This document shows positions 32,154 through 43,381 of a DNA stretch of 64,000 nt, in pieces. The DNA is from Halovenus salina. Lineage in GTDB: Archaea > Halobacteriota > Halobacteria > Halobacteriales > Haloarculaceae. Each line of letters opens with the position of its first letter. Positions within the stretch are counted from its first letter, which is position 1. The notes under the pieces are model-generated. The model was not told the DNA's origin. It saw nothing but the letters and a program-made list of their open reading frames with translations, and ran no database searches. A program made the translations under genes and the position numbers. The stretch covers positions 434,001-498,000 of the forward strand of contig NZ_CP112972.1 in assembly GCF_026410925.1 (NCBI RefSeq), written 5' to 3'.

Positions 32154-32317
32154 GCTGTTTAGTGGATAGTCAATAATTATAAAATCTATTCAGAATAATA
32201 TCGCTATCTTACGTTGTTTACGAGCCTGTCCGAAAATATCGCCAGACGACGTGATTGTGACTTAGCTAGGTTATCAGTCATGTCGTAAATTCTAATTAGC
32301 TCCAAATAGTCTACATA

Positions 32318-32960
32318 GAGCGTGTCATAGAATCAATCACAGGGTTTTAAGCTTCGTTCGTCCGGGATTGTGTCCTCGTTCGTAGTTGCTGATGGCGACG
32401 ATCAGACGGAGACACAGCGCCACGAACACTTGTGTTCGTGCGTGGACGGGGCCTCGGGCGCGGACGTGTCTGAGGCCGCAGTCCTTGCAGGCTTCGTTTG
32501 TTCGCTCCACTTGTGTCCGGTGATCGTACGTCTCGCTGAGCACTGACTGCTTGAGGCTGATGTCTTCGGTGTGTTCGTCAATGCGGTCTTCGACCCTGTA
32601 TTCGATGTCAAGTGATCGTCCGTATTGCGTGAGTTGTACGGCGCAATCGGCACGACTCCCTGCGCCAGCAGGAAGTCGTGCCACTCCAAGATGTCGTAGG
32701 CACTGTCTCCGAGCATCCAAACCGGTGTATCGACGGTGAGCGCGTCCTTCGTGACGCGCATCGCCGTCTCAGCATTGATTTGCTTTCGCTGTGTGAACTC
32801 CGCAGCAATCGGGATCTTTGGCCCGGACGAGACAATTACACAGCCGAAGCCGTAGTAGTGTTCTTCAGCTGTTGAATCGTAGTTCCACGTCGTTTCATCG
32901 TTGTACTGGATTGCAGTGATGTGCGTCGAATCGATGCGACACGTGGAGTTGAGCAGACCC
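32318..32960 (-). pseudogene. Decayed IS4/IS5-type transposase
   Basis: Two minus-strand frames make one transposase lacking its N-terminus. The first (32.96 to about 32.65 kb) has CRIDSTHITAI (first catalytic Asp) and WMLGDSAYDILEW (second Asp). After a frameshift the second (to 32337) has DHRTQVERTNEACKDCGL (catalytic Glu) and ends ISNYERGHNPGRTKLKTL. The element end GAGCGTGTCATAG is at 32318-32330. The missing 5' end abuts a histidine kinase remnant. Confidence 0.75.
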
Positions 32961-32965
32961 CGGCA

Positions 32966-33164
32966 GACAACGGGCCAGGAGTTCCCGACGAGCAGAACGT
33001 TCACGTCTTTCAGGAGGGTGAGAGAGGCCTCGAGAGTGAGGGAACTGGAGGCAGGGCTATATCTCGTTCAGACACTCGTTGACCGCTACGGAGGTGCTGT
33101 CATAGTTGAGGACAATGACCCCGGCGGGAGCGTGTTTATCCTTGAATTGCGCCGTGAGCAGTAG
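32966..33164 (+). pseudogene. C-terminal remnant of a sensor histidine kinase
   Basis: Reading from 32966 gives DNGPGVPDEQNVHVFQEGERG and then LESEGTG. After removing one base near 33050, it continues AGLYLVQTLVDRYGGAV and ends SVFILELRREQ-stop. These are the G1 (DNGPG), F and G2 boxes of a HATPase_c domain. The upstream part is replaced by the transposase remnant and the frame is broken, so it is dead. Confidence 0.75.
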
Positions 33165-33285
33165 GCTTGAGAGCCGGTCGTTAGCCGATGACGGGCAGTC
33201 GGAGCGTGTGTTTCTCCACTGCACAAAATAGACAGCGATGTGCTGTGTCGTATACTGCCCTGCTTGGCGTTCTTCGAACTGCGAC

Positions 33286-33699
33286 CTATCGACCCAGCGG
33301 AGTCTCCGGTAACGCCAGCACCGCGACGACTGCTGGCGGGACGTGGAGTATCATCAGACCGATAGCCTCGCTCGTCGTCACGCTATCGGCAGTCAGCGCG
33401 AGTCCGATGTCCGGGAGAAAAGAGAGTACCAACACGACTGCGGCGACCAGGACGAACGTCTGGTCCGGGGTTGCCGAACGCTGTGTCAGCCCCCAGTACA
33501 CTACAGTCGCACCGCCTATCCCAAGCAGGGTCCAGACTCCGATAGCCGGATACCGAAAGAACTCGGTCGACGCCACGAGGTCCTGACTTAGCACGGCCCA
33601 ACCGAGGGCAAAGTTGGCGACTAGCGCTATTGCCAACGTACCGAACCCACGTGTGGCAAGCGTCTGGTTGTCGATTGAACTCTGGCGGGTCGTACTCAT
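33286..33699 (-). CDS. Four-helix membrane protein (DUF6069-like)
   Basis: A 137-residue protein with four transmembrane helices (LAIALVANFALGWAVL; AIGVWTLLGIGGATVVYWGL; FVLVAAVVLVLSFLPDIGLAL; AIGLMILHVPPAVVAVLAL), the pattern of DUF6069 proteins. It follows the DUF2892 gene by six bases, so the two form an operon. Function unknown. Confidence 0.7.
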   Translation of the reverse strand: MSTTRQSSIDNQTLATRGFGTLAIALVANFALGWAVLSQDLVASTEFFRYPAIGVWTLLGIGGATVVYWGLTQRSATPDQTFVLVAAVVLVLSFLPDIGLALTADSVTTSEAIGLMILHVPPAVVAVLALPETPLGR

Positions 33700-33705
33700 C
33701 TGTTG

Positions 33706-33936
33706 TTACGTCGGACTGGAGGTCCGCGAACAGGAGTCGACGCCGAACATCGAGTAGATGGGGCAGGTTCCCATCGCTGCCGTAGCGAGCATCATAATCG
33801 CGACAATCCCCAGCACGGGTGAGACCACTGTCGGAAGTGAGACAGCCTCAGCGAGAATTGCAATCGCGGCGACGCCCGCGACTGCACCAACTGCTGTTCT
33901 GAGAACCTGGTCGACCGAGCCGACGTTTTTGTTCAT
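33706..33936 (-). CDS. DUF2892 (YgaP-type membrane domain) protein
   Basis: A 76-residue protein. MNKNVGSVDQVLRTAVGAVAG, two transmembrane helices and TAAMGTCPIYSMFGVDSC match the DUF2892 inner-membrane family (N-x-G-x-x-D-R...GxCPxYxxxGxxTC). A tttatatg lies about 25 bases before the start, indicating a leaderless transcript. Such proteins often occur with rhodanese or sulfur genes; none is seen here. Confidence 0.85.
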   Translation of the reverse strand: MNKNVGSVDQVLRTAVGAVAGVAAIAILAEAVSLPTVVSPVLGIVAIMMLATAAMGTCPIYSMFGVDSCSRTSSPT

Positions 33937-34138
33937 ACTCTATATATGATTGCCACACATATAAACCCAGCGTTGAATACATACAACAAAACTATGCCCT
34001 CCACTCAACAGCAAATATTTATATTATTCGGTACCTGAGGCTTGAGACACAGTATCCGTTATTGGTGAGATATTTTCTATGCCCCAGATTTGTTTATAAT
34101 ACACAATATTAATACCGGCCTAGCACGTACAACAAGAC

Positions 34139-34450
34139 GTGATGAACAATCAGAAACGTCGCACATTCGGTGCAGCGTTTGTACTCCTGCAGGGAGTTGT
34201 GACCGCACTCGTTCCGCAGATGAGTATCAAATTCATTAAAAATATGATCGGCAAGAACTTCGACAACGCCTCGGAACTCGAGGCGAAGCCGGCATATCTC
34301 CGACAGTTGCGCGCGGTCGGCGTCGGTATAGTCGCCGCAGCCGGGACAGACCTCCTCTTGCAGAGCGTCGGAGAGACAGACGACGAACTGGTCGATACCG
34401 GCACGCCCGACGGCACAGGGGGCGCCGAAGGTGACGGGGACGACGAGTAG
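34139..34450 (+). CDS. Hypothetical protein with acidic tail
   Basis: A 103-residue protein. The N-terminal 70 residues (FGAAFVLLQGVVTALVPQ, YLRQLRAVGVGIVAAAGTDLLLQ) contain two moderately hydrophobic helices, probably membrane-associated; the end is Gly/Asp/Glu-rich. It resembles small conserved haloarchaeal proteins of unknown function. Two in-frame ATG codons start it. Confidence 0.6.
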   Translation: MMNNQKRRTFGAAFVLLQGVVTALVPQMSIKFIKNMIGKNFDNASELEAKPAYLRQLRAVGVGIVAAAGTDLLLQSVGETDDELVDTGTPDGTGGAEGDGDDE

Positions 34451-34599
34451 CTGCCCGTCTCTCGTCCGGTTCTTCTGAACTCGGTGCAGGTCTGTCGACT
34501 TCGCTCTTGTTGCATCTCGGAATCGTTTCTCGGCGAGGCCAGTCTCCGCCGGTCTTCGCTAAAATGGCTACCTCAGAGAACTCGTACCGGCTGGTAAAT

Positions 34600-34715
34600 A
34601 CCGTCCTTTGATTTCGTCGGCAACGACCCCGAATCCGGAGCCTGCGTGTCCGGTACGTGTTGCTTCGATCGAAGCGGACTTCAGGAGCCATGTCTCTCTC
34701 AATATTTCACGCCCA
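34600..34715 (-). pseudogene. Chemotaxis transducer (MCP) signalling-domain fragment
   Basis: The minus strand reads WLLKSASIEATRTGHAGSGF followed by GVVADEIKG, matching the hairpin tip of methyl-accepting transducers (TNLLALNASIEAARAGEAGxGFxVVADEIK). The flanks do not continue the domain, so only about 40 codons survive. Confidence 0.65.
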
Positions 34716-34814
34716 GCCTGTTCGCAGTGGACGACTGTGACTGTTTCTATGACACACTGACTGTGTATTTGTTGAATGGCGCCTCGAATTTGAGTTGTCA
34801 CTTGCCAACTCAAC

Positions 34815-34822
34815 TTATATAA
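34815..34822 (+). promoter_or_regulatory. TATA box of the ferritin-like gene
   Basis: ttatataa about 25-30 bases ahead of the ATG at 34846; the transcript would be leaderless. Confidence 0.5.
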
Positions 34823-34845
34823 TGCCCGCAATATAACGATGAGGC

Positions 34846-35298
34846 ATGTCAGAAGATGTGACCAGCCTTCTTCATCGAGCGTACCTTGATGAACTGGAGA
34901 CGGTAATGAACTATCAGACAAATGCAATCGTCCTCGATGGAGTTCGTGCCGAAGAGATTAAAGAGAGTCTCCAACAGGATATACAGGAAGAATTGAACCA
35001 CGCAGAACAGTTGGGACAACGCCTCAAACAACTGGGCGCCAAACCACCTGGGTCAACCGAATTCACTGCACGACAGGAAACTTTACAGCCCCCTGAGGAT
35101 TCAACAGATGTTCTGTCTGTAATCCGAGGTGTGCTTGATGCAGAACAGGACGCGATCGAGATGTATCGCTCACTTATCGATTCGGCTGAAGCGGCGAACG
35201 ACCCCGTCACGGAAGACCTTGCTGTAACGATACTTGCCGATGAAGAAGCCCACAGAACCGAATTTGAGGGCTTCGAGAAAGAATACCAGACGGAATAA
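34846..35298 (+). CDS. Ferritin-like di-iron protein
   Basis: A 150-residue four-helix-bundle protein. Metal-ligand motifs are in HRAYLDELETVMNYQTNAI (first Glu), QEELNHAEQLGQRL (E-x-x-H, near 48), DAEQDAIEMYRSL (Glu near 104) and LADEEAHRTEFEG (E-x-x-H, near 134). This is the pattern of rubrerythrin/bacterioferritin-like proteins. It may store iron or reduce peroxide. It probably shares a transcript with the small gene at 35302 and lies 750 bases from katG. Confidence 0.85.
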   Translation: MSEDVTSLLHRAYLDELETVMNYQTNAIVLDGVRAEEIKESLQQDIQEELNHAEQLGQRLKQLGAKPPGSTEFTARQETLQPPEDSTDVLSVIRGVLDAEQDAIEMYRSLIDSAEAANDPVTEDLAVTILADEEAHRTEFEGFEKEYQTE

Positions 35299-35301
35299 TC
35301 A

Positions 35302-35529
35302 ATGCAGCCATTTGACTTTCTCGGTGTGCCCGGTCCCGACGACTGTTTGGGGATGGCTGGTGTCTTGGTAAGCATCGTACTGATTATCGCTGGAGGGGCA
35401 ACTGTTGGCGTTACAGGAGGGTCAATCTCTGCTTTCGGCTCGATTGCAGTTGGCGGCGTCCTTGCGTGGTCATCGATTGCGTACTGCCTCGCCTGGGGTC
35501 CACTTGGCGACAACTCAGTCACAGATTAG
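35302..35529 (+). CDS. Small two-helix membrane protein
   Basis: A 75-residue protein with hydrophobic segments MAGVLVSIVLIIAGGATVGV and SIAVGGVLAWSSIAYCLAW. It starts three bases after the ferritin-like stop and is likely co-transcribed. Function unknown. Confidence 0.6.
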   Translation: MQPFDFLGVPGPDDCLGMAGVLVSIVLIIAGGATVGVTGGSISAFGSIAVGGVLAWSSIAYCLAWGPLGDNSVTD

Positions 35530-35586
35530 CCTGCTTTGTTGAATTGCAGTGGTTGTGGGACGGACTACCTCTGAGTTGCCTTGTGA

Positions 35587-35940
35587 GCCGTTGAGGGGCG
35601 TAATTTCAAACCAGATATCGTCTTACCACAGCTCAGAAGCCGCTATTCAACAGAGCAGAATCGTTCACTCTGGAAAGATGAGACTCTTGTTGAATTCAAC
35701 CGAGCCGTGTTACACTCCTTCGACGATGCCAGCGTGAGAATTGTCGATCACAACACTGCAACCGAACAGTTTGCACAGTTCGAACGAAACGAAACTACAG
35801 CGAATCAGCGCATGACTGGAGATCGATGTTAGCTATTTCCTCCAATGAGTTCTGGGACAACACACGTCTTTGAACAATCGTACGAGACGATAGTTAAGAC
35901 GCCGAGATTTCTTAGATTACTGACGAAATTGGGCAAATAA
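35587..35940 (+). pseudogene. Nitric-oxide-synthase oxygenase remnant (C-terminal part)
   Basis: One frame reads VLPQL, then RYSTEQNRSLWKDETLVEFN, RAVLHSFDDASVRIVDHNTA, TEQFAQFERNE, MTGDR, an in-frame TAG at 35830, and then LFPPMSSGTTHVFEQSYE. This follows the C-terminal region of bacterial/archaeal NOS oxygenase (LWKDxAxVExNxAVLHSFxxAGVxIVDHHTAxxQFxxFExxE...TGDWxWLIPPxSxxTTxVFH). The N-terminal heme-thiolate part is absent and a nonsense codon lies inside, so it is a pseudogene. Confidence 0.7.
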
Positions 35941-36051
35941 CTCTTCGCTCGTAAAAAAGCGACTTCCGTGAGAATGAAAAGTGCTTTTCAGGGAAACACG
36001 GTCAAGATGTGGTTCATGCGCTTACAGTCCATCGTTGGAGACCCTCCTCGG

Positions 36052-38470
<2,419 letters not shown>

Positions 38471-39167
38471 GGTAGTGTTCAGATAAGCTGATTCTATGCG
38501 AAGCTGAATGATCTGAGCCAGTCGTCAGCTGTGTCTGCGTTGGCGTTGCTGAAACAGTTTGAAAACGAAGAGGTTCGGCGCTTTACCTCTCGAAAGACAC
38601 GCTCGACACTATTCCGATTTCCATGGCGTTCGTATCTGAAATCGAGACCGTGCCGAGAGCAGGCATCTTTCAGTTGTGGTGCGCCATCAATGAGAAACAC
38701 CGCGTCGTCAACGTCGTGTTTCTCACGAAGTTCGGCAAAGAACGCGCGAGAGATAACGCTCGTTCTCGTCGGTTCAAGCTTTGTGTGAAGTAATTTGTTC
38801 GATTTCGGATCGACGGCAGCGTACAGCCAGTATTGCTCGTCATTGAGTCGGATCACGGTTTCGTCGACCGCAACGTGATCCGGACTCTGCCCATCTTCGG
38901 GCTGTAGATCCGCTTTGTGAACCCAGTTGTGAACAGTAGAACGAGCACGTTCGACACCGAATATCTCAAGTATTGAAACAGTATTCGAGAGAGATAGGCC
39001 AGCAAGATGCAGCTGAATACTGAGCTTCATCAAAAACCGCGGTGTCGCTTCGCGTTCAACAAACTCTAAGTCGATCTGGTCGATACTACCGTTGAGGCGG
39101 GCGATTTTCGGCATGGACACTGAAAAACCGACCCGCCTCATTCTTCAATCCTTATCTGAACACCACC
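38471..39167 (-). mobile_element. IS6-family insertion sequence, copy B
   Basis: Another 697-bp element with ends GGTAGTGTTCAGATAAG and GGTGGTGTTCAGATAAG (complement). It is flanked by a perfect 8-bp duplication GTATGGTA (38463-38470 and 39168-39175). It differs from copy A at many positions, so the copies are relatives, not a recent duplicate. Confidence 0.95.
38494..39114 (-). CDS. IS6-family transposase (copy B, slightly truncated)
   Basis: A 206-residue DDE transposase starting MPKIARLNGSIDQ. Catalytic Asp, Asp and Glu are present as in copy A (VAVDETVI, FLIDGAP, NSVERVFREVKRRT). A TGG-to-TAG change after SFSFA removes the last five residues present in copy A (WNQLI). The catalytic core is unaffected, so activity may remain. 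Confidence 0.85.
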   Translation of the reverse strand: MPKIARLNGSIDQIDLEFVEREATPRFLMKLSIQLHLAGLSLSNTVSILEIFGVERARSTVHNWVHKADLQPEDGQSPDHVAVDETVIRLNDEQYWLYAAVDPKSNKLLHTKLEPTRTSVISRAFFAELREKHDVDDAVFLIDGAPQLKDACSRHGLDFRYERHGNRNSVERVFREVKRRTSSFSNCFSNANADTADDWLRSFSFA

Positions 39168-39256
39168 GTATGGTATACACTAATATTCTTGAATGAGGGC
39201 CAGTAGATTCAAGTTACAACAAGTACTTACGAATACAATAATTAGCAAAAACCAAG

Positions 39257-40006
39257 ATGGGACCCAACTCAACGACAAGAGAGGAGATACGTGAGTTTGA
39301 GTTCGTTCTCAAGTTTGAACCAGGGGCTGACAGGTTGATGGACGTTTTCAGGCAACACGATTCCCTTTCGTTATGGTCATCCGCAATTTTTGTGAGCAGC
39401 AAACATATGTGGCGACTCGACCACGCGAAAGGGGCGGATGAAGCGCTGAGTGCATTTGACGAAGTGTTTCTTGACGACAGCCGCTGCAACGAGTGTTTTG
39501 ATGTCCACGAGTGTGAAACTGGACGGACGTATCATGTTCTTGATCACCGAGAAACCAGTCGAACTATTTACACGCTCCGTCACGAGATTGAAGCGTGCCG
39601 CTCGCTACCACATTTTATTCTGGACTATGTCGAAGAAGGTGTTGTATTCGAATCCCGACGAGCTGAGAGTGAGTATCGCTGGCGTGTTCTTCTCCCTGGC
39701 GACCATCCTATCGGTGAAGTGTATGACTCGATCGAATCAAATCTTCGTGATGGTGTGTCGCTCTCGTTATCTCATATTTCAAGTGCCGGTAACTGGAACG
39801 CAACTAAGAGGGTTATTTCGGACTTCTCACCGGACCACTGGCAGGTTTTACAGGCTGCCGTCGATCATGGCTATTACGAACGGCCGCGAGACGTGACCGT
39901 CTCTGATTTAGCCGCAATCTTAGATGAACCCCGGTCAACTGTGCAGTACCGCCTCCGGACTGCTGAGGATCGTATCATGTCGCAATTTGTCCAGCAAACA
40001 CTCTAA
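39257..40006 (+). CDS. HTH-10 (Bat-type) transcriptional regulator
   Basis: A 249-residue protein. The N-terminal roughly 170 residues form a sensor-like region. The C-terminal 60 (FSPDHWQVLQAAVDHGYYERPRDVTVSDLAAILDEPRSTVQYRLRTAEDRI) are the HTH-10 domain of the bacterio-opsin-activator family. CNECFDVHEC near 75-85 adds clustered Cys residues that might bind metal. The target is unknown. It stands just right of IS6 copy B. Confidence 0.8.
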   Translation: MGPNSTTREEIREFEFVLKFEPGADRLMDVFRQHDSLSLWSSAIFVSSKHMWRLDHAKGADEALSAFDEVFLDDSRCNECFDVHECETGRTYHVLDHRETSRTIYTLRHEIEACRSLPHFILDYVEEGVVFESRRAESEYRWRVLLPGDHPIGEVYDSIESNLRDGVSLSLSHISSAGNWNATKRVISDFSPDHWQVLQAAVDHGYYERPRDVTVSDLAAILDEPRSTVQYRLRTAEDRIMSQFVQQTL

Positions 40007-40115
40007 CCGATTTCACTGCCGAATATCCCGTGTTCTCTCAGCGGTATAGTTGGTATATACCAACAAAGAACTCAACAGTGCCGTGAAACAAGGGCAAATA
40101 GAGAGAACCACAACA

Positions 40116-40511
40116 ATGAATAACCAATCATTTTTGCCAACTCGTCAGACAGACACTGAAGCGACGACTGTCGAGAATCCAACCAGAGTGCTGGCAGTAT
40201 TGGTCGACGATCACGTACAGGAGATTCTGTCGGCAACTGGTCGTCATCCATTGTCTGCCGAAGACCTTGAATCGACTTGCAGTCTTTCCCTTTCGACTAT
40301 CTATCGAAAAACAGACCAACTTGTTGAACTCGATTTTCTTACTGAACAGTACCAAGTCTCGACGGAAGGCCGACACAAGAGAAAGTTCCGTTCGAATATC
40401 GATAGAGTGGAGGCCACCTATACATCAGCAAACCAACTCACGGTCAAAGTACACTGGCGTGACTGCAATGAGTCTTCGCTAAAACCTCAGCGAACAGCGA
40501 ATACACAATGA
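40116..40511 (+). CDS. Winged-helix regulator (haloarchaeal ArsR-like)
   Basis: A 131-residue protein. DDHVQEILSATGRHPLSAEDLESTCSLSLSTIYRKTDQLVELDFL is a winged helix with recognition helix SLSTIYRKTDQLVEL, followed by the wing QVSTEGRHKRKFRSN and a beta-rich end. Start at MNNQSF; the upstream open part is unlike the family. It follows the HTH-10 gene and may be co-regulated. Confidence 0.75.
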   Translation: MNNQSFLPTRQTDTEATTVENPTRVLAVLVDDHVQEILSATGRHPLSAEDLESTCSLSLSTIYRKTDQLVELDFLTEQYQVSTEGRHKRKFRSNIDRVEATYTSANQLTVKVHWRDCNESSLKPQRTANTQ

Positions 40512-40860
40512 GTTGTCCCAACGATAAATATCCTCCCCGCGCACGATGGCGTGGGGCTTCGCCGTTTGGCCTCTCCCCAAGACGGAGAGCGTCAAAGCGG
40601 CAGGCGAATTTACAAGGTGTAAATCGCGCTCTTCATCAAAATCGATGTAATCTAGTTTTCAGATCACGTCGCATTAGTAGCAGTAAAATAAGCATCTCGC
40701 TGGACTCCTGCATTCGGTCTTGGATTTTCTCCGACATCATTACCTTCGGGAATAGACGCAAAAAGTTCGTCGCTCTTGTGAAGGAGATTGTTGATACAGC
40801 TACGGTGCGTAACTGTTGGCCTGAGATCCTCCGCTTGAACCGCTCTAACGCACTTCCTCA
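40512..40860. other. Decayed DNA with an IS200/IS605-like end
   Basis: atcctccccgcgcacgatgg followed by cgtggggcttc near 40528-40560 forms a hairpin (CCCCGCG/CGTGGGG) like those at the ends of haloarchaeal IS200/IS605 elements. The following 250 bases have only broken frames and no recognisable protein. Confidence 0.35.
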
Positions 40861-40938
40861 GAGTGGACACTACGAGCTGAAACCGCAATACTGCAAGCCA
40901 TCAACAATGTACTTCCGAAGAGCGAAGTTCGTCAACTA

Positions 40939-41256
40939 TTGCTTCAGGGGGCGTTCGACTCCCAAGAACAAGAGACTCGCCGACTGCTCCTCACCGAAGA
41001 ACTCGACGTGCGGGACCTGCCGCCGGCACAGCGTCACGAGAAAATCTTCAGTACCTACACGGACCTTGCTGTTCGTGAGGGATTCGTGTTGATCAACGAC
41101 CACGACCCCAAGCCGCTATATCACCAGTTCGAAGCAGAGACTGGAGACGGATTCTACTGGGAGTACCAGCAGAGAGACTCCGGCGAGTTCCGAGTTCTCA
41201 TCGGGAAGAACGCTGATTCAGCCACCACGGGCAAACAGTCCGAGGCCCCGTTTTGA
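40939..41256 (+). CDS. DUF2249-domain protein (start uncertain)
   Basis: About 105 residues. LDVRDLPPAQRHEKIFSTYTDL, GFVLINDHDPKPLYHQFEAE and FRVLIGK match the DUF2249 domain (LDVRxLPPxxRHxxIFxxFxxLxxGExxxLxNDHDPxPLxxQ), a small TusA-like fold linked to redox and nitrogen-oxide metabolism. The frame is open back to about 40850 but lacks a good ATG; TTG at 40939 is the nearest start. It may be an intact short gene or the tail of a larger broken one. Confidence 0.6.
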   Translation: MLQGAFDSQEQETRRLLLTEELDVRDLPPAQRHEKIFSTYTDLAVREGFVLINDHDPKPLYHQFEAETGDGFYWEYQQRDSGEFRVLIGKNADSATTGKQSEAPF

Positions 41257-41636
41257 CTCCGAGAGATGCCCAGGCCTGATAGCGTCCCAGGTACGCACAG
41301 CGAAACACGATAGCAGTCGTTCATTGTGTTATTGCGGTAATTTGCAGATCTGTTTTAGTGAATCGCTCGTTTCATCGTCCGATGCGGGAGAGAAGCGAAC
41401 CCATGGCGGGAAACACTCGCAATAATCGCTAGCAGCGACGGGGAACCACCGGCGAGCCAGAACAGAGAGTCTAGTATAATGTTCATAGGTTATACGCACA
41501 GAGGTGACGCAGTTGCGGACCACGGGAAATGTTCGCACGAACCTGCACCGTCGGTCGGGAGACGACGATAGCTTTCGCGAGCGTGTCCAGGGGCGATGAT
41601 ATTTTTACTGCTCCGGTCGTGTCTGCAACCGTGTCG
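41257..41636. other. Boundary between accessory and core DNA
   Basis: No gene recognised in 380 bases. A TATA-like atatttttac near 41600 precedes the rhomboid start by about 30 bases. From here rightward all genes are intact and dense. Confidence 0.5.
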
Positions 41637-43301
41637 ATGCATCCCCTCCTGCTCTCGCCGGAGACCATTTCGCTCCTCGAACGAGTGAGTGTGGCGCTGC
41701 TCGTCGGCGGACTGGTTCTCTCGTATCTGGTCGTGTACCGACTCGGCGACCGTCCGTCCCCGTTCCAGCGCCTCAGGACGCGGTTCATCGTCGGCATTCC
41801 TTGGGGAACGGTGTTGGTCGTCGTCGGTGTCTATCTCGTCTATCACGTGGTCCAGGGTGCTGGCGACCCCGGCGGACCGAACGTCGTCGGTTTCCGTTCT
41901 TGGTCGCTGTGGTATCCCCAGGGTATCTTGTTCTCGTGGCTCTCTCATGCGAGTAGCGCACACCTCACCGGCAACCTGCTCGCGACGGTCGTCTTCGGCG
42001 GAATCGCCGAATACGCCTGGAGCCACTACCCGACAGAAACCGGCCAACAGTCGTTTTCGTCCTGGCGGACTAATCCCTACGCTCGGGTCGGTCTGTACGT
42101 CGTCGGAATCTCCGCCGTTGGGCTTGCTGGGTCCGTGTTCGTACCCGGGGCGATAATCGGCTTTTCTGGGGTCGTCTTCGCGCTCGCGGGGGTCGCAATC
42201 GTCACCCGCCCTCTCGTGACGGTGGGCGGTATTCTCGGACTCGAAGGGGTCGACTTGGTCTACAGTGGCTTTCAGAATCCAGTCGGGTTCGCCGAAGCCA
42301 GGCCCGACTTTTCGGTTCCGTACTGGGCCGACACTGCCCTGCAGGGACATCTGTTCGGCCTGGTAGCCGGCGTCTTGCTCGGTGTCGCACTGTTGCGGTA
42401 TCGAAAGCGGTCACCGAACATCGGTCACGTCTGGTTCGCTGCGCTCGTCTTCACGGTTTCGCGGTCGATGTGGACTCTCTTCTGGTTTCTCAGCGATACG
42501 GAGTTCGTGCTCTTCAGGGGGCTCGGTGCTGCATCGGTCGTGGTGCTGGCATCGATAATCGCTATCGCGACCCTCCCGGACCCTCGTCCGCTGGTGGGCG
42601 AGCGAATCGAGGTTCCTGCCCGCCGAGTCGGTGTCGTCATTCTCGTCGTTCTCGTCGTTCTCGTTGCACTCGCCGGAGTCCCGTACAATCTCGCCGACGT
42701 CTCTTCCGGTGACGGAGTCGACGGTGGCATCGAAATAGACGGCTACACCGTCACGTACGCCGAGAATGTCGAGGATCAGTACACTTCGCTTGACATTCCA
42801 GTGGTTGGAGACGCACTCTCTGTCGACGCCAGTGGTGTCATCGTGACCAGTGACAAACGAAACGTTTGGTCACTCGAAACGCCACGCGACGAACTAGCAT
42901 TAAACGGGTTCTCGGTCGTGGTCATCGGTGACAGCACGTGGCGCGAGGTCGTCATCATGAACCACACGCAGTGGCAACTCTCCGGTGGAAACTCGACCTA
43001 CAAAGTTTACGGCCAACACTGGCAGGAGATGGACGACCAGCAGCTCCTGTTCACTGCGCCTCTCGGTGAGGGACAGCCGACAATCAACGGATCGCGATTC
43101 GGCATCGTTCCCTCGACAGAGTTCTACGATATCGCAGTCCTCGGCGAGAACGGGACCCGAGACCGAGTGCAGATGCCCGCCCACAACGAGAGTGTCGACC
43201 TCGCCGGGGTGACCTTCACACGGAAGAACAACCGGCTCATCGCTCGGCACGAACAGACGGAGCTTCTGTTTGCTGAGTATCGGACCGAACGCGAGCGGTG
43301 A
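41637..43301 (+). CDS. Rhomboid-family intramembrane serine protease
   Basis: A 554-residue membrane protein. The rhomboid core is visible: SAHLTGNLLATVVFG (His and Asn of the oxyanion region), GFSGVVFALAG (nucleophilic Ser) and LQGHLFGLVAGVLLG (catalytic His). Additional helices follow, and then a 170-residue exported beta-rich C-terminal domain from about residue 385. It cleaves substrate proteins within the membrane; targets unknown. ATG is chosen with the TATA element 30 bases upstream. The stop overlaps only non-coding sequence before dph2. Confidence 0.85.
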   Translation: MHPLLLSPETISLLERVSVALLVGGLVLSYLVVYRLGDRPSPFQRLRTRFIVGIPWGTVLVVVGVYLVYHVVQGAGDPGGPNVVGFRSWSLWYPQGILFSWLSHASSAHLTGNLLATVVFGGIAEYAWSHYPTETGQQSFSSWRTNPYARVGLYVVGISAVGLAGSVFVPGAIIGFSGVVFALAGVAIVTRPLVTVGGILGLEGVDLVYSGFQNPVGFAEARPDFSVPYWADTALQGHLFGLVAGVLLGVALLRYRKRSPNIGHVWFAALVFTVSRSMWTLFWFLSDTEFVLFRGLGAASVVVLASIIAIATLPDPRPLVGERIEVPARRVGVVILVVLVVLVALAGVPYNLADVSSGDGVDGGIEIDGYTVTYAENVEDQYTSLDIPVVGDALSVDASGVIVTSDKRNVWSLETPRDELALNGFSVVVIGDSTWREVVIMNHTQWQLSGGNSTYKVYGQHWQEMDDQQLLFTAPLGEGQPTINGSRFGIVPSTEFYDIAVLGENGTRDRVQMPAHNESVDLAGVTFTRKNNRLIARHEQTELLFAEYRTERER

Positions 43302-43381
43302 TGACGAAAGCCAGTCTGGAATCTCCAGTCACTGGTCCCGAAACGCCGCTGTTATACGCCCACACTGGTTATAGCGTTGCA

